This document shows, piece by piece, positions 1 to 5,802 of a stretch of DNA of 5,802 bases (position 1 is its first letter; the number at the start of each line of letters is the position of its first letter). The position numbers were made by a program, and so were the translations under genes. The stretch comes from Acidobacteriaceae bacterium (lineage in GTDB: Bacteria > Acidobacteriota > Terriglobia > Terriglobales > Acidobacteriaceae): contig PLKU01000366.1 in NCBI GenBank assembly GCA_003140705.1, forward strand, positions 1-5,802, given 5' to 3'. Under the pieces are notes generated by a model. It was not told where the DNA came from. It saw nothing but the letters and a program-made list of their open reading frames with translations, and ran no database searches.

Positions 1-522
1 CACTCTTCCGTAGCGCCGAAGGGTCTGAGGATCATCATGGTCACGGGAGACAACAAGACCACCGCCAAGGCGGTAGCGGACAAGCTCGGTATCGAGTTTT
101 ATGCGGATGTGTTACCTCAAAAGAAGGCGGAGGTCGTGAAGGAGCGCCAGCAGAAGGGCTCCGTGGTCGCGATGGCAGGCGACGGAGTGAACGATGCGCC
201 CGCGCTGGCGCAGGCTGACATAGGCATTGCCATGGGCACCGGCACCGATGTGGCAATGGAAGCAGGCGGCATCACTCTGTTGAAAGGCGACCTGCGCGGC
301 ATTCTTCGCGCCCGTCATCTCAGCAAGTCAACCATGCTCAATATTCGAGACAATCTGTTCTTCGCTTTTGCCTACAACGCGATTGGAGTACCCCTTGCAG
401 CAGGCGTACTGTTCCCTGGCTTCGGTTTGCTTCTGAACCCGATGATCGCCGCCGCTGCCATGAGCTTCAGCTCGGTGTCGGTGATTGCAAATGCCCTGAG
501 ATTGAGTACAGCTAAGTTATAG
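1..522 (+). CDS. copA: Copper-exporting P1B-type ATPase, C-terminal fragment (5' end outside window)
   Basis: The frame is open from base 1 to a TAG at 520-522, giving the last 173 residues of a P-type ATPase that normally has 700-850. The product is an inner-membrane pump that uses ATP to export Cu(I) (or Ag(I)) from the cytoplasm. The fragment opens in the P domain with the hinge motif TGDN (residues 15-18 from the window edge). The Mg-binding motif [10 protein letters not shown] follows at about residues 60-69, then [15 protein letters not shown], a P1B signature. Two membrane segments end the protein. The first carries the Tyr-Asn pair in FAYNAIGVP and the second the Met-x-x-Ser-Ser motif in AMSFSSVSV; both are Cu(I) ligands of the transport site in CopA. 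The CPC motif, phosphorylation Asp and any N-terminal metal-binding domain lie upstream, so copper rather than another soft metal is inferred from these last two motifs. The gene converges on the aldehyde oxidoreductase operon and has no evident functional link to it. Confidence 0.95.
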   Translation, partial: HSSVAPKGLRIIMVTGDNKTTAKAVADKLGIEFYADVLPQKKAEVVKERQQKGSVVAMAGDGVNDAPALAQADIGIAMGTGTDVAMEAGGITLLKGDLRGILRARHLSKSTMLNIRDNLFFAFAYNAIGVPLAAGVLFPGFGLLLNPMIAAAAMSFSSVSVIANALRLSTAKL

Positions 523-829
523 CTGCCTCTCGATGACCCGAGCATTACTGACCGGACTTGGGCCTATCCGAATTGAGAAGGTTTCAAATAGAGCCGTTTG
601 CGGCGGCCACCTGAGGCAGAGCTCAACGTTATAAAACTAAACAATATGACCTCCAATACGACTCCCTTAGAGGCCGCAATGAGCCCTGAACTGAATTAAA
701 CGGCAGTTTCCGAGTTGCTGACGACCCAGACGGGCACGGAAGCAAGAGAAGGAATTTACTGATGCAGCATCTATGCATGTGCGGAAATGAGTGTCAGGAC
801 AGTGATTTCGAAGGTCGGTTTGACGAGGC
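523..829. other. Convergent intergenic region, no supported gene
   Basis: This stretch separates the 3' ends of the copper ATPase and the molybdopterin subunit. I find no strong intrinsic terminator. The only hairpins are small: GCCG-TTTG-CGGC at 593-604 and GATGC-A-GCATC at 761-771, neither followed by a clear T tract in either direction. A plus-strand frame from ATG 646 stops at TAA 697-699, stays open to TGA 760-762, and meets an ATG at 762 as TGATG, with AGGA nine bases before that ATG. The frame starting at 762 soon runs antisense through the end of the molybdopterin gene, so I do not call it. The region looks less coding-like than its flanks and could hold a decayed small gene. Confidence 0.6.
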
Positions 830-3100
830 CTACGCATTCATCAGCTTGTCGAGAGTGATAGGAAAGTTCCTGATGCGTTTGCCAGTTGCGTGGAAGATCG
901 CGTTACCTACGGCGGCCGCGGTGCCGGTGATGCCGATTTCGCCGATGCCGCGCGCGCCAAGCGGATTGAATTTTATGTCGGGGATGTTGAGCACAGTGAC
1001 GTCGAGCTTGCCGATGTCGGCGTTTACCGGGACATGGTATTCGGCGAGGTTGGCGTTCACGTAGCGACCATAAGTTTCGTCGAGATGTGACTCCTCATGA
1101 AGCGCGAATCCCACGCCCCATACGATCCCGCCCTCCAGTTGATTGATGCCAGTTGTGTCATTGATCAACGTGCCGATATCATAGGTGGCCACAATCCGGC
1201 GCACTTCCACCATATAGGTCTCGGCATCCACAGCGACCTCCGCGAAGACGGCGCCGAAGGAATGCGTGCTCATGGCAGTGCTGTCTTCCCCAGGCTCGGT
1301 AGAGCCTAGTGCTTCCACCGGCTTTCCACCGTTGCGGCTGAGGATGTCTGCATAGGAGTCGGACGAGCCGGGCGAACTGCTGAGGAAAAGTCTTCCGTCG
1401 CTTGCCGAGATGTCTGCGACGATCGCGCCGTGCAAAGGCGATTCAGGGTCGTTGATTGCCAGTTGAGCCACTTTGAGTTTCGCTTGCATTGCTGCAGCCG
1501 AAATCGCGGGACAAATGCTTGCCGCGGACTGCGAGCCGCCGGATGCCGGAGCCTTGGGAAGCGTCGAGTCGCCTAATTTGGCTTCGACTAGTCTTGGATC
1601 GATGCCGAGGGTATCGCCCGCGGTCTGAGCCATGATGGTGTAGGTGCCGGTTCCGAGATCCTGCGAACCGCATCCCACAAATGCATGGCCGTTGGTCAGA
1701 ATGCGAACGAGTGCCTGAGCTGCTGAGCGGTTTGCCGGGTAAGTCGCCGTCGCCATGCCCCAGCCAATGAGCTTGTTGCCTTCCCGCATCGACGCGGGCT
1801 GAGGATTGCGCTTCGACCATCCAAAGCGTTCGCCTGCCTGTTCATAGCATTCACGCAGATGTTTACTGGACCACGGCTTGTCACTGCCCGGATCTTTCTC
1901 AGCGTAGTTCGTAAGCCGCAGCTGGACAGGATCCATCTTCAGAGCGAGCGCAAGCTCGTCCATCGCGGTCTCAAGTGCGGCAGTACCAGTCGATTCGCCG
2001 GGGGCCCGCATGAACGTGGCCACCCCAAGATTCATGTCCACCATCTTGTGCGAGGTTGCGCAAGCCTCACTCGCGTACAACATGCGTGTCTGGTCGGCGG
2101 ACGGTTCGAGAAAATCTTCCATCAACGAGGTGTGAACGATCACGTCGTGCTGCACGCCGGTTATTTTGCCATCCTGCGTAGCCGCCAGTTTGATTTGTTG
2201 CACGGTTGTGGGACGACCGCCCACAGGTCCCCACATTTGCGGTCGTTCAAGAGTCAGCTTCACTGGCTTGCCAACCACCTTTGCCGCCATGGCTGCGAGA
2301 ATCACATGCGACCAAGTCGACCCTTTGCAGCCGAATCCGCCCCCGGTGTACGGGCACTCCAGGTGAACATTATCCGTTGGAATGCCGAGCGTACGCGCGA
2401 TGGTCATGCAATCGCCTGCTATGTATTGCGTGCTGTCGTAAACGTTGAGCTTGCCACCCTCCCACCATGCCAGCGTAGCGTGGGGCTCCATCGGGTTATG
2501 GTGCTGATAGGGCGTCGTGTAGGTCTGCTCTACCCTCACTGTTCCCTTGGACATCGCTGCAGCCAAATCTCCGCGTGTCTGGGCCGCCGGCTCTCGGCCT
2601 GGAAATTTTGGCGGTCTGGCTTCGCCCAAGCGTTCTCTGAACCGCAGTTTGGCCGCCGTCTGCCGGTATGTGATGCGAAGGAGGCTTGCTGCCTGTATCG
2701 CCTCAGGCAGCGATCTCGCGACGACGACGGCAACCGGCTGTCCATTATAGAAGATCTCTCGTTCTTGCAGCACTGTGATATGCCGTCGTGCGGGCGGTTG
2801 GGGGTTCGCCGGCGGAAGCTTGGGCGCATTGAACGGCGTGATGACCGCGAGCACTCCCGACGATTTTGTCGCTGCGGCTTGGTCGATGGACGCGATGCTG
2901 CCACTGGGAATCGTGCTTTGCACTACGAAGGCATAGACGGCATCAGTAGGCGCCCTGAATTCGCCGGCGTACTTCGCTGTGCCTGTCACTTTGGCTCGCG
3001 CATCATAGCGCATTGCCAGTTGTTTTGGCGCAGGCTTCGCTCCATCCGAGGCGATGCCGGATGCTTTCTGCTGACCGGGGTTGAGTGCGGTGATGGGCAT
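830..3100 (-). CDS. paoC: Aldehyde oxidoreductase, molybdopterin-binding catalytic subunit (PaoC/YagR-like)
   Basis: This is the 756-residue large subunit of a xanthine dehydrogenase-family molybdoenzyme; E. coli PaoC is about 730. It should hold the molybdenum cofactor and oxidise an aldehyde to its acid, passing electrons to the Fe-S and FAD subunits. The aldehyde dehydrogenase a/b hammerhead domain occupies about residues 34-150 (YDARAKVTGTAKYAGE near its start). The Mo-binding domains follow, with GGGFGCKG at 253-260, MRAPGESTG at 364-372 and GSQDLGTGT at 478-486. The C-terminal GARGIGEIG carries the predicted catalytic base, Glu721. No export signal is visible, so export would be by hitch-hiking on the Tat-bearing small subunit. 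The start at 3100 was chosen because an AGGAAGGG Shine-Dalgarno precedes it by 7 nt, it overlaps the upstream stop by one base (TGATG), and the family sequence begins there. The same frame is open upstream to 3427, but only as antisense-like sequence within the FAD subunit gene. Substrate is inferred as an aromatic aldehyde by analogy with PaoABC; a related hydroxylase role cannot be excluded. Confidence 0.95.
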   Translation of the reverse strand: MPITALNPGQQKASGIASDGAKPAPKQLAMRYDARAKVTGTAKYAGEFRAPTDAVYAFVVQSTIPSGSIASIDQAAATKSSGVLAVITPFNAPKLPPANPQPPARRHITVLQEREIFYNGQPVAVVVARSLPEAIQAASLLRITYRQTAAKLRFRERLGEARPPKFPGREPAAQTRGDLAAAMSKGTVRVEQTYTTPYQHHNPMEPHATLAWWEGGKLNVYDSTQYIAGDCMTIARTLGIPTDNVHLECPYTGGGFGCKGSTWSHVILAAMAAKVVGKPVKLTLERPQMWGPVGGRPTTVQQIKLAATQDGKITGVQHDVIVHTSLMEDFLEPSADQTRMLYASEACATSHKMVDMNLGVATFMRAPGESTGTAALETAMDELALALKMDPVQLRLTNYAEKDPGSDKPWSSKHLRECYEQAGERFGWSKRNPQPASMREGNKLIGWGMATATYPANRSAAQALVRILTNGHAFVGCGSQDLGTGTYTIMAQTAGDTLGIDPRLVEAKLGDSTLPKAPASGGSQSAASICPAISAAAMQAKLKVAQLAINDPESPLHGAIVADISASDGRLFLSSSPGSSDSYADILSRNGGKPVEALGSTEPGEDSTAMSTHSFGAVFAEVAVDAETYMVEVRRIVATYDIGTLINDTTGINQLEGGIVWGVGFALHEESHLDETYGRYVNANLAEYHVPVNADIGKLDVTVLNIPDIKFNPLGARGIGEIGITGTAAAVGNAIFHATGKRIRNFPITLDKLMNA

Positions 3101-4137
3101 CAGGCTTCCCTTCCTGCGGTTGTGCCGCGCGCTGCAAGGGTGAGCGCGCGCATAATACTCTGTTTCGCCAATTGAATCTTGAAGACATTGTGCTCGTAGC
3201 CCTTTGCACCCTCTAGCGCGAGATCTGCTGCCTTCTCGATTGACTGCCGCGTTGCTGGAGCACCCGCGAGTTCCTGCTCGGCTTCGAGCGACCTCCAAGG
3301 CTTGTGAGCGACACCACCCAAAGCCATGCCAGCGGACAGGATAGTGTTGCCATCCATCTCTAGCCCAATGGCCACAGAGACAAGCGCAAAGGCGTAGCTC
3401 TGGCGATCGCGAACCTTCAGATACCAAGAATTCTTGGCGAACCTTGAAACGGGGAGTTCGACGGCAGTAATGAGTTCGCCCGGTTTCAAGTTCGTGTCAA
3501 GCTGCGGAGTCGAACCCGGAAGGCGATGAAAATCCGCGATGGGAATAGACCGCTTACCATGAGCGCTTTGAACATGAATCGTCGCTCCAAGCGCCGTGAG
3601 AGCGACATTCATGTCCGAGGGGTTTGTGGCAATGCAGGACTCTCCACTTGTCGGCCCGTGATCGGTTTGGCCGAGTATGGCGTGAATGCGGTTGAAGCCC
3701 TGGATCGCCGCGCATCCGCTACCCGGAACGCGCTTGTTGCATGCTGGAAATGCGGTGTCGGTGAAATAGTAACAGCGCGTTCGCTGAAGAAGATTGCCGC
3801 CCGTCGTCGCCATGTTGCGAAGCTGCGGCGAAGCACCGCTAAGCAAGGCCTGCGACAATAAGGGATACTTTTCTATAACATGTGGATCGTTGGCGAGATT
3901 GCTGTTGCGCACTAGCGCGCCGACCATCAGGCCGCCGTTCGCTGTAGGCTCAACCTTGGTCAGTTCCAGCCTTGTGATATCAACGAGCACGGAAGGGCAC
4001 TCGACATCAAGCTTCATCAGATCGATGAGATTTGTTCCTCCGCCGAGAAACTTCGCGCCATGTGTGCCGATGGGCGCCCCGATATGTCTGATCGCTTCTT
4101 CCGTCGAGGATACTCTTTGATACTCAAAGGGGTTCAT
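3100..4137 (-). CDS. paoB: Aldehyde oxidoreductase, FAD-binding subunit with [4Fe-4S] insertion (PaoB/YagS-like)
   Basis: This 345-residue subunit has the CO dehydrogenase/xanthine dehydrogenase FAD-domain fold and moves electrons from the small subunit's [2Fe-2S] clusters to an external acceptor. The flavin-binding motifs are KFLGGGTNLIDLMK at 29-42 and TTGGNLLQRT at 111-120. Directly after the second, Cys122, Cys133, Cys142 and Cys168 lie in a segment with PGSGCAA and ESCIATNPSDM. This is the extra cysteine loop that binds a [4Fe-4S] cluster in PaoB and in 4-hydroxybenzoyl-CoA reductase HcrB, and is absent from ordinary xanthine dehydrogenase flavin subunits. The usual C-terminal domain follows (about 235-335, including AGMALGGVAHKPWR). 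It is somewhat longer than E. coli PaoB (about 318), partly through HGPTSGE before Cys168. The ATG at 4137 overlaps the upstream stop by 4 nt and has AGGGG 7 nt before it. An upstream in-frame ATG at 4200 would add 21 residues lying wholly inside the previous gene and is not favoured. The stop overlaps the next start by one base. Confidence 0.95.
   Translation of the reverse strand: MNPFEYQRVSSTEEAIRHIGAPIGTHGAKFLGGGTNLIDLMKLDVECPSVLVDITRLELTKVEPTANGGLMVGALVRNSNLANDPHVIEKYPLLSQALLSGASPQLRNMATTGGNLLQRTRCYYFTDTAFPACNKRVPGSGCAAIQGFNRIHAILGQTDHGPTSGESCIATNPSDMNVALTALGATIHVQSAHGKRSIPIADFHRLPGSTPQLDTNLKPGELITAVELPVSRFAKNSWYLKVRDRQSYAFALVSVAIGLEMDGNTILSAGMALGGVAHKPWRSLEAEQELAGAPATRQSIEKAADLALEGAKGYEHNVFKIQLAKQSIMRALTLAARGTTAGREA
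3101..3115 (-). promoter_or_regulatory. Ribosome binding site of the molybdopterin subunit gene
   Basis: The minus strand reads AGGAAGGGAAGCCTG and then ATG 3100. AGGAAGGG at 3108-3115 is a strong Shine-Dalgarno at 7 nt spacing. It fixes the start at the TGATG overlap with the FAD gene. Confidence 0.75.
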
Positions 4138-4868
4138 GCAGAGGCCCCTTTGCCGAGCGCGGTGCGAACAGCGGCCACGATGTTGGGATAGGCGCCGCAT
4201 CGGCAGATGTTGCCGCTCATGCGTTCGCGAATCTCGGCGTCGGTTATCTCCGGCTTAATTGTATTGCCTGAAACCCAGGAGACCTGGCTCAACTGGCCCT
4301 TGCCGGCTTCTTCCATCAATGCAGTTGCCGAACAGATTTGCCCTGGGGTGCAGTAGCCGCACTGGAATCCATCGTGCTCCAGAAAGGCCTGCTGCACAAG
4401 ACTCAGTTCGTCACCTTTCGCAAGCCCTTCCACTGTTATGACCTCCGCGCCGGCCGCGGAGACAGCCAGAGTCAGACAACTGTTCACGCGCCGGCCATCC
4501 AGGAGAACGGTGCATGCGCCGCACTGACCGTGGTCGCATCCCTTCTTGCTGCCGGTCAGGTTCATGTGCTCGCGCAGCGCATCCAGCAAGGTGGTGCGAG
4601 TATCCAGATTCAGAGGGTGCATTTTGCCATTGACACTCAGCGATACATCGGTGCGTCTTGTTGCACTCGCCGCGGCTTCATGCGCTGCCTGTGCAACTGC
4701 AAGATGGGGAAGACCTGCCGCCACCCCCACGCCAACCGCGCTGGCAGACTTGACGAACGACCGTCTCGAAACACCTGGGCTGAGGACGCCCGCGGCAGTG
4801 CCCTTAAGGACCGGCTCGAAGGATTCTGGCTCGTCTAGCTCAATCTCTGAACTGTGTGGGTGTTTCAT
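4134..4868 (-). CDS. paoA: Aldehyde oxidoreductase, Tat-exported [2Fe-2S] subunit (PaoA/YagT-like)
   Basis: The 244-residue protein is the two-cluster ferredoxin-like subunit that relays electrons from the molybdenum site to the FAD subunit. The twin-arginine motif SRRSFVK (34-40) is followed by a hydrophobic stretch and a likely cleavage region near AVAQAA (57-62), so it should be exported folded to the periplasm. The mature part starts with a plant-type [2Fe-2S] domain with Cys111, Cys116, Cys119 and Cys131 (GCDHGQCGACTVLLDG). The second, all-helical [2Fe-2S] domain has Cys170 and Cys173 (CGYCTPGQ) and Cys222 and Cys224 (GNICRCGAYPNI). Length fits E. coli PaoA (about 229) apart from a long acidic leader before the Tat motif. 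I chose ATG 4868 because GAGG lies 5 nt before it. In-frame ATGs at 4892 and 4952 would give 252 and 272 residues with poorer ribosome sites. It is the first gene of the operon and overlaps the FAD gene by 4 nt. Confidence 0.95.
   Translation of the reverse strand: MKHPHSSEIELDEPESFEPVLKGTAAGVLSPGVSRRSFVKSASAVGVGVAAGLPHLAVAQAAHEAAASATRRTDVSLSVNGKMHPLNLDTRTTLLDALREHMNLTGSKKGCDHGQCGACTVLLDGRRVNSCLTLAVSAAGAEVITVEGLAKGDELSLVQQAFLEHDGFQCGYCTPGQICSATALMEEAGKGQLSQVSWVSGNTIKPEITDAEIRERMSGNICRCGAYPNIVAAVRTALGKGASA
4138..4151 (-). promoter_or_regulatory. Ribosome binding site of the FAD subunit gene
   Basis: The minus strand reads AAAGGGGCCTCTGC and then ATG 4137. AGGGG at 4145-4149 is 7 nt from the start and lies inside the end of the preceding gene. 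With the ATGA overlap this supports translational coupling and rules against the upstream in-frame ATG at 4200. Confidence 0.7.
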
Positions 4869-4880
4869 ATTCGCCTCATC
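4869..4880 (-). promoter_or_regulatory. Ribosome binding site deciding the small-subunit start
   Basis: Read on the minus strand this is GATGAGGCGAAT directly before ATG 4868. GAGG sits 5 nt from the start codon. The competing ATG at 4892 has only a TGAG close to it, so the shorter protein is preferred. Confidence 0.6.
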
Positions 4881-4898
4881 GCTCGGTGACATGTCGCT

Positions 4899-4926
4899 CA
4901 GATAGGATAGATGGCAGTCAAGCCAA
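4899..4926 (-). promoter_or_regulatory. Weak candidate sigma70-like promoter of the operon
   Basis: On the minus strand TTGGCT (4921-4926) and TATCTG (4899-4904) are 16 nt apart, about 30 nt before the chosen start. Agreement with the consensus is modest (4 of 6 and 3 of 6), and the leader region is long enough to hold other promoters. This is a guess from spacing, not a firm call. Confidence 0.2.
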
Positions 4927-5215
4927 TCGAGATGTACGAGCACGAAATCCATGCTTTTAGCCCGCTGATTAATCGCGCATACACTTTAAACTGTGGATCG
5001 GGAACCTGTGCCTGGCAAAAATTCCATCCGGGCGCAAAGGTGGTCTGTTTTTTGATCTCGGAAGCCGTGTTGGAAAGGGTGCTCGATCGTAAAGAATGCA
5101 TTCGGCGAACTCGGGGATCCGTGAAGACTGTGGCGACTGGGATGTGAAAGCCCAGCAGACGCAACTCTCCCGCGGTTCATCGTCACCTGTGGGGTGAGAT
5201 TTTCGAGATGACAGT

Positions 5216-5442
5216 TCAGGCGGCCAGATCATAGCGATGATGCAATCCGCCAAGTCTTGACGTCGAAACGACTCTACAACCGGTATTAGATTTCTTCGTA
5301 ACTTCACGACCACCAGGTGTTGATTTCGCCAACGCAAGATGTGTCCGGTCCTCGTGGTAGTAACGGACCTATTCGTTCATCAGACGCTTCAAGGGGAAGT
5401 ATCGCCGATCATTGCGAGTGTGTGACCGTCAGACATTTCGCG
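5216..5442 (-). pseudogene. Remnant of an integrase-core (DDE) transposase, C-terminal end
   Basis: One minus-strand frame runs from codon 5426-5428 to a TGA at 5216-5218. It reads like the end of an insertion-sequence transposase with a DDE/rve integrase core: FPLKRLMNE, then a stop, then VRYYHEDRTHLALAK, STPGGRE and finally RLGGLHHRYDLAA. The YYHxDRTHL block and the GGLHHRY ending are typical of this group as I recall it. An in-frame TAG (5369-5371) stands where the family usually has Tyr, in E-Y-V-R-Y-Y-H. Just upstream the similarity changes frame: RE at 5437-5442 matches the conserved RRE motif only in another frame, which points to a small indel around 5415-5430. No start, no catalytic core and no terminal repeats were recognised. 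It is therefore a dead fragment lying between the PDZ-protein gene and the oxidoreductase operon, in the same orientation as both. Its upstream limit is uncertain; faint similarity may reach about 5500. Confidence 0.75.
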
Positions 5443-5482
5443 GTCAAATGTTGAAAACTTGGCATTGCACAATTTGAGGCCG

Positions 5483-5499
5483 AATTGCCCGAGGCAATT
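5483..5499. repeat. Perfect 7-bp inverted repeat, possible terminator of the PDZ-protein gene
   Basis: AATTGCC-CGA-GGCAATT can form a 7-bp stem with a 3-nt loop, about 40 nt beyond the stop of the PDZ-protein gene on the minus strand. No T tract follows on that strand, so an intrinsic terminator is only possible. It could also be a chance palindrome or part of the decayed insertion sequence. Confidence 0.5.
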
Positions 5500-5538
5500 T
5501 CGAGGTCACCGCAACCAACGAGGCCCCAGAAGAACCAA

Positions 5539-5802
5539 TCAGAGGATTCGGTTCACTATAACGGTTACGGTCATCGACTTTCCATTTCTCAAGATGCGCA
5601 TTTGCTTATGCTCTCCTACGGATCCGGATAACGCCTGAGCCCCCTCCGTTAGCGTTTGGGGCACTTTACGAGATCCGCCAATTCCAACGATTACATCGCC
5701 TGGTAAGACATTTTGACGCGTCACTTTTGATGCTGAAGGAGAGACTGCACGCACAACGAGTTGGCCCGAAGAGTTGGTGCCCAGCACGAGGCCGACCGTA
5801 TC
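5539..5802 (-). CDS. PDZ-domain protein, C-terminal fragment (5' end outside window)
   Basis: The frame is open from the window edge to a TGA at 5539-5541, giving 87 C-terminal residues. They resemble a PDZ domain: GLVLGTNSSGQLVVRAVSP begins with the usual carboxylate-binding-loop region and first strands. VLPGDVIVGIGG matches the conserved PGDVI-x-x-I-x-G turn, and a helix (TLTEGAQALSGSV) and closing strands (KQMRILRNGKSMTVTV) follow. PDZ domains of this kind end periplasmic serine proteases (HtrA/Deg, C-terminal processing proteases) and aspartyl-protease-like proteins. The catalytic part is outside the window, so the class cannot be decided. A GTG at 5785-5787 could be read as a start, but the PDZ fold begins before it and the frame continues to the edge, so this is almost certainly a partial gene. 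It ends close to the transposase remnant; the final residues VNRIL look like a natural end. Confidence 0.75.
   Translation of the reverse strand, partial: DTVGLVLGTNSSGQLVVRAVSPSASKVTRQNVLPGDVIVGIGGSRKVPQTLTEGAQALSGSVGEHKQMRILRNGKSMTVTVIVNRIL

Larger units (their letters stand above)
4869..5215. other. Leader and intergenic region upstream of the oxidoreductase operon
   Basis: This stretch lies between the operon start and the transposase remnant. Short open frames occur on both strands, for example plus 4911-5147 (78 codons) and minus 4898-5164 (88 codons). They overlap each other, have no family resemblance I recognise and only poor ribosome sites, so none is called. The region must contain the operon's promoter unless transcription enters from the PDZ-protein gene. 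A small CTGGG/CCCAG hairpin (5137-5155) is visible. I see no operator, riboswitch or small RNA that I can name. Confidence 0.5.

Noticed and set aside
762..1064. A 100-codon plus-strand frame with an AGGA ribosome-like site.
   Set aside because: About three quarters of it is antisense to the conserved C-terminus of the molybdopterin subunit; only its first codons are kept, as part of a low-interest finding.
1859..3175. A 438-codon open frame on the plus strand, opposite the molybdopterin subunit gene.
   Set aside because: It lies mostly antisense to a gene with clear family motifs. Its product is rich in Arg, His and Cys without any domain, as expected for a shadow frame in G+C-rich coding DNA.
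3101..3427. Extension of the molybdopterin subunit to an upstream start, giving 865 residues.
   Set aside because: The added part lies inside the FAD subunit gene and does not resemble the family, while ATG 3100 has a strong ribosome site and the TGATG overlap.
4138..4200. ATG at 4200 as start of the FAD subunit.
   Set aside because: The 21 added residues are Arg/Cys-rich out-of-frame sequence of the preceding gene, and ATG 4137 has AGGGG and the ATGA overlap.
4911..5147. A 78-codon plus-strand frame upstream of the operon.
   Set aside because: No family resemblance, a ribosome-like AGGA only 3 nt from the ATG, and it overlaps an equally long minus-strand frame; coding status cannot be supported.
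4969..5337. A 122-codon minus-strand frame across the transposase remnant.
   Set aside because: It reads the remnant in the wrong frame; the transposase-like residues are in a different frame ending at 5216.
1..5802. CRISPR arrays, tRNA or rRNA genes, phage genes, or a new defence system.
   Set aside because: No regularly spaced repeats, no RNA gene signatures and no such protein motifs were seen on either strand.

Overview
The 5.8 kb window is chromosomal bacterial DNA of moderately high G+C. Its core is a three-gene operon on the minus strand (4868 down to 830) for a molybdenum-containing aldehyde oxidoreductase of the xanthine dehydrogenase family, organised like PaoABC (YagTSR) of Escherichia coli. 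The order is a Tat-exported [2Fe-2S] subunit, then a FAD subunit with a four-cysteine [4Fe-4S] insertion, then the large molybdopterin subunit. The genes are tightly coupled: the first pair overlaps by 4 nt (ATGA) and the second by 1 nt (TGATG). Each start is preceded by a Shine-Dalgarno sequence. The Tat signal sits only on the small subunit, so the folded, cofactor-loaded complex is predicted to be carried to the periplasm as one unit, where it would oxidise aldehydes (probably aromatic) to acids.

On the left edge (1-522, plus strand) is the 3' end of a Cu(I)-exporting P1B-type ATPase (CopA type), which converges on the operon. The 307 bp between them contain no convincing gene and no strong intrinsic terminator. 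On the right, 4869-5215 is the leader and promoter region of the operon, with no gene I can support. Next comes a decayed remnant of an integrase-core transposase C-terminus (about 5216-5442, minus strand). It has an in-frame TAG, a frame change and a recognisable C-terminal ending. A perfect 7-bp inverted repeat follows at 5483-5499, and the right edge (5539-5802, minus strand) holds the 3' end of a gene for a PDZ-domain protein that continues outside the window.

The host cannot be fixed from this sequence. The transposase ending and the gene set suggest a soil bacterium, possibly Acidobacteriota, but that rests on recall of family resemblance and is low confidence. I see no CRISPR array, tRNA, rRNA, phage or defence system. 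The metabolic operon belongs to a known type. The least ordinary items are the transposon scar just upstream of the operon, the long acidic stretch before the Tat motif, and the absence of a dedicated XdhC/PaoD-type maturation gene in the window.
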